Source: Paenibacillaceae bacterium
GTDB lineage: Bacteria > Bacillota > Bacilli > Paenibacillales > NBRC-103111
Length of the DNA: 64,000 nt
Direction: 5' to 3'
NCBI GenBank assembly: GCA_029256185.1
Contig: JAQSYI010000003.1
Coordinates: 1-64,000 of the forward strand
Made by a program: the position numbers and the translations under genes
In this document: piece by piece, positions 23,428 through 31,253 of the stretch
Layout: each line of letters begins with the position of its first letter
How positions within the stretch are numbered: the stretch's first letter is position 1
Notes under the pieces: model-generated
Told to the model about the DNA's origin: nothing
Databases searched by the model: none
Seen by the model: the letters and a program-made list of their open reading frames with translations, nothing else

Positions 23428-25227
23428 ATGCAGAGTTTTAAACTTCTGAAGCAGCTGGCTCCATTGATCAACATCCGTTGGAGGCTCACCTTGCTGGCTT
23501 ATGTATGTACATTGGCGGGACTGGGCGCCACACTGCTGCAGCCTTTAATCTTCTCTTATCTGATTGACGAGGTATTGGTCAAGGGAAGGCGGGAGCTTAT
23601 CTCCACTTTGCTTCTGGGTTTTGCCGCGCTGGCCGTCATTTCCGTAACCACTACACTCATTCGAAGCACCTTGTTTCGCTATCTGGGGATACAGAATATG
23701 CTGGATTTGCGCAAGGTCCTGACCAAGCATATCCGCTCGATTCCCATGTACCAAATTGAGAAGGATGGAGTAGGCAAATACACGGCGCTGCTTGGTATGG
23801 ATACCAGCATCATGGGCAATTTTGTGAATCACGTGATGGTGGAATTGATCTCCAAAATATTCATGTCCGCCGCTGCCTTGGGTATGATGTTTATGCTGGA
23901 TTGGGGCTTTGCCCTCATGACACTGCTGTTTGTTCCGGTGCTTGCGTATATTCCCCGGCTTTTACGCAAACCCATGCTGCGTTACTCCTCTCATGTCCGG
24001 ACCCATAATGAGCAGATCGGAAGCCACTTGATCGAGAGCATGGAGGGCTCCAAGGAAATTCGGGCATTCGGGCTGGAGGGATGGGAGGAACGGCGCAATG
24101 ACGAGTTGTACAAGGATCTGGTGAAATCCAGCACCAAGGAGACCATGATGAATGTATGCTCCGGCCAACTCAGTATTCTCCCGATTACGGTGATTCTGAT
24201 GCTGATCTATTGGTATGGGAGCAACCGGGTGCTGGATCATCAAATGTCCATCGGGGTGCTGGTGGCCGCCGTGACTTACATGCAAAGCGCACTTAATCCC
24301 ATCAAGGATATGAACCATTACTTTGGAGAGATCCAGAGATCGCAGGTAGCGTTGCAGCGGATTACCGCATTCCTTCAACTCCCTGTGGAAACCGCTGCCG
24401 AATGCCGCCAGCAGGAGGAAGAGCCTTCCTCAGGCAGCCCGGGTGAAGCCATTTCCCGCTTCAGTGTGCCCGCCGTCCTCTGCACCGGCTTATATGCTGT
24501 CTACGACAAGATTCCCGTGCTTAGAGATGTGGATTTCACGGTCCAAAAAGGACAGATGGCCGCTTTTGTGGGACGCAGCGGTGCAGGGAAATCCACATTG
24601 TACAAGATTCTGATGGGATTCTCACCGTATGAGAGCGGGGAAATCCATGTGGACGGAATACCGTTGAGGGAAATGAGCCGCAGCCGGTACCGTTCGCAGA
24701 TCGGAATTGTATTTCAGGAGCCCTTCCTGTTCAAGGGGACCCTGGGCGAAAATATCCGCATTGGCAATTTGGAGGCGGGCCCGGATGAGGTATCGGAGGC
24801 AATCCGCCGTGCCCATCTTCATGATCTGGTGGCCTCGTTGCCGGATGGACTGGATACCCCCCTTGACCACAAGGGCTTTCAGTTATCCGGCGGGCAAAAG
24901 CAGAGAATCTCCATCGCCCGCGTCATGCTGCAGAAACCGCAAATTTTGCTGCTGGATGAGCCCACTTCCGCCCTGGATCAAGAAACGGAAAAAGAAGTGA
25001 TGGAGGCTCTATTGGAACTGACGGCCGGGAAAACCACCCTGATCTCCGCCCATCGGCTGGGGATGATCCGCCGGGCAGATATGATCTATATGATGAAGCA
25101 TGGTGAAATTGTGGAATCGGGAACTCATGGGCAGCTGATGAGCCAGCGGGGGGACTATTATGATATGACAGTTAACGGATATGCCCAGGACCTGGAGGAA
25201 CAACGAAATATGGAAGTGATCCGATGA
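23428..25227 (+). CDS. ABC exporter, fused membrane and ATPase domains
   Basis: A 599-residue half-transporter of the MsbA/LmrA type. A six-helix transmembrane domain covers about 1-320. The nucleotide-binding domain has Walker A FVGRSGAGKST near residue 380, signature LSGGQKQRISIARVML, Walker B ILLLDEPTSALD and the switch His in SAHRLG. It would work as a homodimer at the membrane. Its place inside the biosynthetic operon, overlapping the next gene by ATGA, points to export of the product. AGGAGG lies 8 bases before the ATG, right after the doubled hairpin repeat, which could set its expression apart from the upstream genes. Confidence 0.92.
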   Translation: MQSFKLLKQLAPLINIRWRLTLLAYVCTLAGLGATLLQPLIFSYLIDEVLVKGRRELISTLLLGFAALAVISVTTTLIRSTLFRYLGIQNMLDLRKVLTKHIRSIPMYQIEKDGVGKYTALLGMDTSIMGNFVNHVMVELISKIFMSAAALGMMFMLDWGFALMTLLFVPVLAYIPRLLRKPMLRYSSHVRTHNEQIGSHLIESMEGSKEIRAFGLEGWEERRNDELYKDLVKSSTKETMMNVCSGQLSILPITVILMLIYWYGSNRVLDHQMSIGVLVAAVTYMQSALNPIKDMNHYFGEIQRSQVALQRITAFLQLPVETAAECRQQEEEPSSGSPGEAISRFSVPAVLCTGLYAVYDKIPVLRDVDFTVQKGQMAAFVGRSGAGKSTLYKILMGFSPYESGEIHVDGIPLREMSRSRYRSQIGIVFQEPFLFKGTLGENIRIGNLEAGPDEVSEAIRRAHLHDLVASLPDGLDTPLDHKGFQLSGGQKQRISIARVMLQKPQILLLDEPTSALDQETEKEVMEALLELTAGKTTLISAHRLGMIRRADMIYMMKHGEIVESGTHGQLMSQRGDYYDMTVNGYAQDLEEQRNMEVIR

Positions 25228-26789
25228 GCGGATTAATCGATTTCTTTGAGTCAACCGGACGCAAGGACAGGGGAATCAGCTATGAGGCAGGAGGAAGCTG
25301 GCATCACATCACTTATGATGCCATGGTCTGCAAGGCCTCCCGTCTGGCCGCACGTTGGCTCAACCATACCGGTGGACGGCGCTGCATCTGCCTGATCCGG
25401 ATGGAGACGGGACCCGATTATCTGCAAGCGCTGATGGCCGTTGTGCAGATGGGCAGCATCCCCGTTCCGCTCCATGCCAACTGCCGGGAAGAAGAGATTC
25501 GCCAAACCGCCGATTGGCTGGAGGCGGAGATCATCATTGCAGACGCTGCCAAGCTGAAGCAGTGGCCGGCGGGGTGGATGCCGGCAAGGCTTATTGGCCT
25601 GGATGGCCGGACTGGTGACAGAATCGATTGCAGCACAATGGATAGCGTCGGGAGCGATGACAGTGCTGCCGGCCCGGCGCCCGAATGGACAGAGCGCGTC
25701 TATGAGCCGCCGCCTGAAACGGCCGTCATCATGATGTCCTCCGGCTCTACCGGCAGGCCCAAGGCGATTATGCTAAGCGCCGACAATCTCCTGACCAATG
25801 CGGCGGCCATCGCCGAATATACCGCCCTTACTGACCGAGACCGGGTATTGATCTGCAAATCGTTGGGTTATCTCTCCACCATTACAGGAGAATGGCTGCT
25901 TGCTCTTCAGACAGGCGCCGACATCTGCCTGAACGGACCGCTGTTTCACCCCCTGCAGCTGGTAACCCGGATTCGCAATGCCGGAGCGACCTTCGTATGT
26001 GTGGTTCCATCGATGATTATTCCATTGCTGAAATCCGGAAAATGGGACATAGCCGAGCTGGCAGCCTTGCGCCGAATGATCATCATCGGAGGGGCGGTAT
26101 CCCCGGATATTCTGCTGGAGCTGCAAGCAAAGCTGCCCCATGTTGAGCTCATCCCTTCATATGGCCTGACTGAAGCTGCTCCCAGAGTCACCTATCTGCC
26201 CGCTGCAATGCTCAAGCGGATACCCGGCTCGGCCGGAAGGCCAATCCGCAATGTCCGGGTAGAGATACGTCAGGATGGTGAACTGCTTCCTGCGGGAGAA
26301 ATCGGGGAGATTACAGTGTCCGGCCCCAATGTCATGCTTGGCTACTATCGGGACCGGGAGCGGACAGACCGCGTACTGCAGCCCTATGGACTGAAGACTG
26401 CGGATATGGGCTATCTGGACGAGGACGGTTTTTTGTTTATCACCGGGAGAGCCGACCGTGCCGTGAATATTGCCGGACAGACCGTTTACCCGGAGGCCGT
26501 CGAGCATATCTTGCTTGCCCATCCTGAGATAGAGGAGGCGGCGGTTTGCGCCGTTTCCGATCCGGTATGGGGCAGCAGGCTGATCGCTTTTGCGGTGCCC
26601 TGCTCCTTACAGACGCCGACGAAGCCGCTGGAGGATTACTGCCAGGCCAAGCTGCCGCCCGCCCTAAGACCCAAGCGCATCATTTATAAAACCAGCTTGC
26701 CCAAAACGGCTTCCGGCAAGCCGGACCGCACACAACTGGCGGAAGACGCCGCTAAGGAGGAGCAGGATGCCGCTTCAACATCAGGATAA
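25224..26789 (+). CDS. Acyl/aryl-AMP ligase (ANL family)
   Basis: A 521-residue adenylate-forming enzyme with P-loop MSSGSTGRPKAI near residue 173, A5 motif PSYGLTEAAP, A7 motif LKTADMGYLDEDG, A8 ITGRADRAVNIAG and the catalytic Lys in KTASGKPD. It is full length, unlike the AsbC-like enzyme. Its 3' end overlaps the carrier-protein gene at 26767 by 23 bases, so it probably charges that carrier. The substrate cannot be read reliably: an aryl, fatty or amino acid are all possible. Confidence 0.85.
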   Translation: MSGLIDFFESTGRKDRGISYEAGGSWHHITYDAMVCKASRLAARWLNHTGGRRCICLIRMETGPDYLQALMAVVQMGSIPVPLHANCREEEIRQTADWLEAEIIIADAAKLKQWPAGWMPARLIGLDGRTGDRIDCSTMDSVGSDDSAAGPAPEWTERVYEPPPETAVIMMSSGSTGRPKAIMLSADNLLTNAAAIAEYTALTDRDRVLICKSLGYLSTITGEWLLALQTGADICLNGPLFHPLQLVTRIRNAGATFVCVVPSMIIPLLKSGKWDIAELAALRRMIIIGGAVSPDILLELQAKLPHVELIPSYGLTEAAPRVTYLPAAMLKRIPGSAGRPIRNVRVEIRQDGELLPAGEIGEITVSGPNVMLGYYRDRERTDRVLQPYGLKTADMGYLDEDGFLFITGRADRAVNIAGQTVYPEAVEHILLAHPEIEEAAVCAVSDPVWGSRLIAFAVPCSLQTPTKPLEDYCQAKLPPALRPKRIIYKTSLPKTASGKPDRTQLAEDAAKEEQDAASTSG

Positions 26790-27033
26790 AGAGTGGGTTA
26801 TTCGTGAAACCGCCGGAGTGATAGCCCGCATCACCCGCAGAGATCCTTCTGCCATACAACAGGGCCACTCCCTCGGGAATGACCTTGATATTGATTCGCT
26901 CCAGTTGCTGGAATTGATCGCACAATTGGAAGAAACCTTCGGATTTGAGGTGGAGCCGGAGGAACTGGAGCCGGAGCACTTCCGCTCGGTTCAGGCCGTG
27001 ACTCATTATGTGGAAAGGAAGCTTCGGATATGA
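26767..27033 (+). CDS. Third carrier protein
   Basis: An 88-residue carrier with attachment site DLDIDSLQLLELI (Ser44) and a final helix like those of aryl and peptidyl carriers. It is preceded by AAGGAGGAGCAGG inside the 3' end of the upstream ligase gene and ends in an ATGA overlap with the PaaK-like gene, so three genes in a row are translationally coupled. It is likely to be loaded by one of these two adenylating enzymes. Confidence 0.88.
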   Translation: MPLQHQDKEWVIRETAGVIARITRRDPSAIQQGHSLGNDLDIDSLQLLELIAQLEETFGFEVEPEELEPEHFRSVQAVTHYVERKLRI

Positions 27034-28157
27034 CCTCATCAATGGCTGAGCGGCTGGACGGATTATACTCCTTTCTGACGGAAACATACCCTTATTACCG
27101 GCCCCTGTCCGGAAGGAGGGAAGGGTTCTTTTCCCTGCCCTTTTTGAAGAAAGCCGCCATTGGGCGCAACAGGGAGCTGTTCGCGCATCCTTTTTTGCAG
27201 CCGGAATTGGAGACCTATACTTCGGGAACAACCGGCATTCCCTTCCGGTGTGTAAGAACGCGGCAGGAACAGCTGGCATTGTCCATGGCCCTCTTCCGCC
27301 AGAGAATTCCGTGGGGGCTTCCGGCAAGGCACCGGCTGCTGCTGCTCAGCAACCGCATGACCGATGAGCCGCATATGCTGCTCCATTATGAGAAGCTGCT
27401 TCAGCAGCAAGAGCCCCACCTGATACAAGGAAGGTCCGCTGCTCTGTACGCTTTGGCTGTCCATTGCCTGGAGGCTGGATTCAGACCCGCCAAGTCTCTG
27501 AAGCTGGTGCAGAACTGGGGGGAGCCGATTCAGCCGGGGCACGCAGCAGTCATTGAAGAAGCGTTCGGGGTCCCTTACACGGATTATTACGGGCTGGAAG
27601 AAATCTGGCTGATTGGGTATAGCGATTCCAGCGGAAGGCTGCGCATAGATGAACGGTCGGTTTATGTGGAAATCATCGATCCCGAGCGTCAACAACCCCT
27701 GCTTCCCGGGGAATACGGGGAGATTGCCGTAACGTCGTTTGTCATGCAGAGTCTGCCTTATATCCGCTACCGGACAGGTGATATCGGAAGGCTGCTGCGG
27801 GATGAACAATCCGGGGCCAGCTATCTGGAATTGCTGCCGGTGCGAACCGCCCATATCCGCTTGCCCGACCGGAATGTGCATGCTTCGATTTTCCGCTACC
27901 TGGACAAGTTCTTCCATACCTTAGCTATGGAGCAAGGGGTAATCCAGTACCAGCTCGTGCAGGAGCAATATCATGTGTTCCGGCTGCTGCTGCTGGTGAA
28001 TGCCGCACTGAATACAGAGGAGTTGGAGAGGAAGCTGGGGCCTATGCTAAGCCGATATTTATCGGCCCCCGTGGAAGTCCGGGCTGAGATCGTTCAGCAT
28101 ATTCCACCGAATCCGGCAAACGGAAAGACCCTTTCGTTTATAAGTCTGATATCTTGA
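27030..28157 (+). CDS. PaaK/CapK-like adenylate-forming enzyme
   Basis: A 375-residue member of the phenylacetate-CoA-ligase branch of the ANL superfamily. It shows YTSGTTGIPF (P-loop, about residue 67), a conserved NWGEPIQPGH helix, DYYGLEE and SLPYIRYRTGDIGRL. It is shorter than PaaK and its C-terminal lid is compact. Such proteins adenylate aryl acids or act in thioester chemistry in natural-product clusters. It follows the third carrier by ATGA overlap and may share it. Three different adenylating enzymes for three carriers in one operon suggests at least two different acyl building blocks. Confidence 0.75.
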   Translation: MTSSMAERLDGLYSFLTETYPYYRPLSGRREGFFSLPFLKKAAIGRNRELFAHPFLQPELETYTSGTTGIPFRCVRTRQEQLALSMALFRQRIPWGLPARHRLLLLSNRMTDEPHMLLHYEKLLQQQEPHLIQGRSAALYALAVHCLEAGFRPAKSLKLVQNWGEPIQPGHAAVIEEAFGVPYTDYYGLEEIWLIGYSDSSGRLRIDERSVYVEIIDPERQQPLLPGEYGEIAVTSFVMQSLPYIRYRTGDIGRLLRDEQSGASYLELLPVRTAHIRLPDRNVHASIFRYLDKFFHTLAMEQGVIQYQLVQEQYHVFRLLLLVNAALNTEELERKLGPMLSRYLSAPVEVRAEIVQHIPPNPANGKTLSFISLIS

Positions 28158-28176
28158 AGGGCAGAGGGGGAGCCAG

Positions 28177-29121
28177 ATGGCCGTAACCTGGCATAATGAA
28201 CAAGTCGTTAATATCGCTCCTACTGAATGCGGCGCCTCCTGTGTGATGACGGCGCTGAATATGTTGGGGAAGGATACTGCTTTTTTCTTGCTGGATTATT
28301 GGAATATCAGCTATAAATCCGGGCTGCTGTTCTCCAGCAAGTCCTTGCGACTCTTAAACCTGGACTATATGTACGGAGTCCGGTTCGATTATTCCTTGGG
28401 AGATTGGGCCGATATAGAGGAATGGCTTGATGAGCGGCTTCTGCTCATTGTCGAATGCAGGGCATCGCGGCTTGCCTTTTTCTCCCGAGAAAATCTGGTG
28501 CTGGAGGACAACAACGTCATTAGCCACTACATTCTGCTCCATGGACGTGAAGGGGGCAGCCGTTCATTCCTGGTAACTGATCCTATTGCGGGCTATGAGG
28601 GCGCCATGACCTGGGAAGAGCTGAGCAGGGCCAGTGTGGAGCCCGGAAGAGTGCTGGCATTCCGCTTGAAGGATTCCCATTCCTCCTTCTTGCAGCCGCC
28701 TGGGAAGGAACTGTTCTGCAGTGCGGTTGCCCGCAATGGCAAGCTGTATAAGTCCATGGCCATCAGCTCTTTTGCCCGGGATCTGGAGCGTTCGCTCCAG
28801 TGGACGCCGGATAAACGGAACAAGTGGCTGGACTCCAACAAAATTACCATTACTTCGATCATTAAGCTTCGGAACGCGGTGTGGAATTGCTGCTGCAAGA
28901 CGGATCTGTTTGACGGAAGGCACAGAGCGGAAGGGGCGGCGCAGGTTGCTCAGATCACCAAGACATGGACTTTAATCAATTTTCTGTTAATTAAATACGG
29001 CCGCAAGCCTGAAGGGGAGCTGGTACATGCGCTCACCGGCAAGTTGGAGCTTGTCAGGCGGCAAGAGCTTGATTTTCTCAACAGTCTGGAGGAATTAGCC
29101 CATGATCTCGCCACAGATTAA
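28177..29121 (+). CDS. C39/BtrH-like cysteine acyltransferase
   Basis: A 314-residue papain-like protein. The start shows the C39-type nucleophile motif TECGASC (Cys18), then ISHYILLHG with the candidate His and SFLVTDPIAGYEG with the candidate Asp, so the triad looks complete. Lacking a membrane exporter domain, it is unlikely to be a bacteriocin leader peptidase. In this operon it more likely forms or breaks an amide bond, as BtrH and AsbE do. GGGGGAG precedes ATG 28177. Its last 20 bases overlap the asbF-like gene. Confidence 0.72.
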   Translation: MAVTWHNEQVVNIAPTECGASCVMTALNMLGKDTAFFLLDYWNISYKSGLLFSSKSLRLLNLDYMYGVRFDYSLGDWADIEEWLDERLLLIVECRASRLAFFSRENLVLEDNNVISHYILLHGREGGSRSFLVTDPIAGYEGAMTWEELSRASVEPGRVLAFRLKDSHSSFLQPPGKELFCSAVARNGKLYKSMAISSFARDLERSLQWTPDKRNKWLDSNKITITSIIKLRNAVWNCCCKTDLFDGRHRAEGAAQVAQITKTWTLINFLLIKYGRKPEGELVHALTGKLELVRRQELDFLNSLEELAHDLATD

Positions 29122-29977
29122 CTTGTGCACCATTTCGTTCCGCCATGAATTGGCCTCGTTTGGCGACTTGATCCACTTTTCCGCTTCCGCCGGTTTTGCC
29201 GGAATAGAACTGTGGGGAGTGCATGCCAGGGCGCTGCAGGAGCGCTCCGGTCCGGAGCTTGCCTCTCTGCTATCCGGTATGAAAGAACGGGGTCTCGGGA
29301 TCTCCATGATCAGCCATTATATAAGCGGTATCGGCGCCGCTGTGGACCGCGGACATATTCTCCGGCAGGGGGAGAGACTGGTGGCGGATGCGCTTGTTTT
29401 CGGAGCGGACAAAATCCGGATATTCGCCGGGAATCAAAGCAGCCGGAAAGCATCAGCGGAAGAGTGGAGGCGGGCGTTCAGCCAGATCGGGGACTTGGCG
29501 GAGCTGTGCCGGGAGCACAATATAAAGCTCGTACTTGAAACACATCCCATGACGCTTGCCGATTCCACTTTCTCCGCACTGATGATTCTGGAAGAGGTCT
29601 CTCACCATAATTTGGCGGTCAATGCCGATCTGCTGCATTTGTGGGAGGCAGGCGATGATCCCCTGGCCGCTATCGAAGCGTTGTCTCCTTATACGGTGTA
29701 TTATCATTTCAAGAATATCAATTGCCGGAGCAAGCTGAGCGTATTTGAGCCAGCCAATATTTATTCCCCCGGCGGCACCAGAGAGGGGATTGTTCCCCTC
29801 CGGGAAGGGATGCTGGACTATCGGCCGCTGATCGGGAGAATCCGGGAATTGAAGGAGCCGCAACCGTTCGAGGCCTCCATTGAATGGTTCGGTCCGCGTC
29901 CTTACCTGCATTTGGCAGACGAACTGATTTGGTTGAAGGAGCTGTTCTCTTGCTCGAGGGGGGAGGTAGGAGTATGA
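29102..29977 (+). CDS. asbF: AsbF-like 3-dehydroshikimate dehydratase
   Basis: A 291-residue TIM-barrel enzyme of the xylose-isomerase-like family (PF01261). It is strongly similar in pattern to petrobactin AsbF, which converts 3-dehydroshikimate to 3,4-dihydroxybenzoate: LCTISFRHELASFGD, GFAGIELWGVHA, DKIRIFAG, LVLETHPMTLADS, NADLLHLWEAGDDP, YYHFKNIN, VFEPANIY and ASIEWFG all align by eye. The Glu/His/Asp metal ligands in these motifs are retained. It anchors the prediction that the pathway uses 3,4-catechol rather than the usual 2,3-isomer. The ATG at 29102 lies inside the previous gene, and its stop overlaps the ATP-grasp gene (ATGA). Confidence 0.93.
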   Translation: MISPQINLCTISFRHELASFGDLIHFSASAGFAGIELWGVHARALQERSGPELASLLSGMKERGLGISMISHYISGIGAAVDRGHILRQGERLVADALVFGADKIRIFAGNQSSRKASAEEWRRAFSQIGDLAELCREHNIKLVLETHPMTLADSTFSALMILEEVSHHNLAVNADLLHLWEAGDDPLAAIEALSPYTVYYHFKNINCRSKLSVFEPANIYSPGGTREGIVPLREGMLDYRPLIGRIRELKEPQPFEASIEWFGPRPYLHLADELIWLKELFSCSRGEVGV

Positions 29978-31248
29978 ATCACTGCGGAGGGATGTCTCAA
30001 TGGACCGGAATAACGGAAAGCAAGGTGTGGTATTCCAATTTGAATTGGGAGCAGCGGGTCCGGGCAGGACTGCGGCTGCCGCAGGTTCACAACAAAGCCG
30101 GGGAAGCGGTCATCCGCCAAATGGACGTGCACCAGATATACTTGGCCGATCCTGAAGATACGGTCATCTTGAAGGAGCAGCCCGATGAGGAGTTTATCGA
30201 TTATGTCGAGGGGCAGCTCCAGAGTCTGCCCAGGCTGAGAATCGGTCTTCCCGGCCATTTCCCGGAGGAGTTGGCGAATCGGCTGGCGGTTCCTTACCTG
30301 GTTGACCGGGAAGAAGCGGATTTTCTCCGGAATCTGAATGCCCGATGGATTGGCCCCGATCCCGATTTGGCCTGGCGGCTGAACAACAAGCTGGAGACGC
30401 GGCTGTTGTGCGAACAGCATCACATCGATCTTAGCGACGGATATATCTGCCGGAACCTCAAGGAATTGAACGCCGCCTATAAGAGCCTGAGCAAGCGGTA
30501 CCCTAATAACCGGCTTGTCTTGAAGACGGAATTCGGTTCGTCAGGGAAAAATATGATGCATATTTACAAGCCTGGCGACTTTGAACACATCGAAAGCCTG
30601 TTGGCTCACCGCTCCGGCGGCAGGGACTTCTCCATTTCCATAGAACGTTGGCATGAAGCGGAAAAGACCATGTCGGCGCAGCTCTTCATCTGGAGCGGCC
30701 ACGCTCGTCTATTGGCAGTAACGGAACAGTTGACTAATGAAGTGGGGGTCTATAAGGGCAGTATTCTGAATCCGGCATGGCCGGATGCGGTGCGGGAGAG
30801 GTATGAGGAGCAGTTGAATTTAATAGGCAGCGTTCTGGCCCGGATGGGCTATGAAGGAGTGATCGGGGTGGACTCCATTCTGGACAAGCAGGGGCGCTTG
30901 CTTCCGGCAATCGAGTTCAACGCGAGATTAACCCTGGTCACCTATTTGCTGAAGATCATCAACAAACTTATTGAAGGAGGCTTCCCGAGCATCCGCAACC
31001 AGTATTATGATCTCAAGCCCGGGCAGTTCCTGTCATTCTCCCCATTCCTGGCCGGGGCGCGGGCCGCAGCAGCCACCGCCAAGGGAGAGCGGGAATGTTT
31101 TTTTGTTTATGGGTTTCATGTGAGCAAGGAAGATGAGAGCTCCCGGCTTTGCCGGATTTTCATTCTGTACTGGGGCATAGACCCGGCTCACCTGCAGCAT
31201 ACCAAACAAGCAGTGGAGCAGTATATATCGCAGACCGGGAGAGGATGA
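29974..31248 (+). CDS. ATP-grasp ligase (BtrJ/PGM1-like)
   Basis: A 424-residue ATP-grasp enzyme. The ATP-binding part is visible as NRLVLKTEFGSSGKNMMHIY (about residues 178-197), then SIERWHEAEKTMSAQLFIWSG and the metal-binding IGVDSILDKQGRLLPAIEFN, where Asp and Glu-x-Asn are the Mg ligands. The overall layout recalls BtrJ of butirosin biosynthesis, which loads glutamate onto a carrier protein, and the PGM1-type peptide ligases. The start is ATG 29974 (GGGGGGAGGTAGGAG upstream), overlapping the asbF stop. A carrier-loading or amide-ligase role fits the neighbouring carriers and decarboxylase; the amino acid is unknown. Confidence 0.78.
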   Translation: MNHCGGMSQWTGITESKVWYSNLNWEQRVRAGLRLPQVHNKAGEAVIRQMDVHQIYLADPEDTVILKEQPDEEFIDYVEGQLQSLPRLRIGLPGHFPEELANRLAVPYLVDREEADFLRNLNARWIGPDPDLAWRLNNKLETRLLCEQHHIDLSDGYICRNLKELNAAYKSLSKRYPNNRLVLKTEFGSSGKNMMHIYKPGDFEHIESLLAHRSGGRDFSISIERWHEAEKTMSAQLFIWSGHARLLAVTEQLTNEVGVYKGSILNPAWPDAVRERYEEQLNLIGSVLARMGYEGVIGVDSILDKQGRLLPAIEFNARLTLVTYLLKIINKLIEGGFPSIRNQYYDLKPGQFLSFSPFLAGARAAAATAKGERECFFVYGFHVSKEDESSRLCRIFILYWGIDPAHLQHTKQAVEQYISQTGRG

Positions 31249-31253
31249 CAGGG

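Noticed and set aside
28177..29121. Bacteriocin leader peptidase of C39 type
   Set aside because: It lacks the fused ABC exporter, and no precursor peptide with a double-glycine leader was seen; the operon context favours an acyltransferase.
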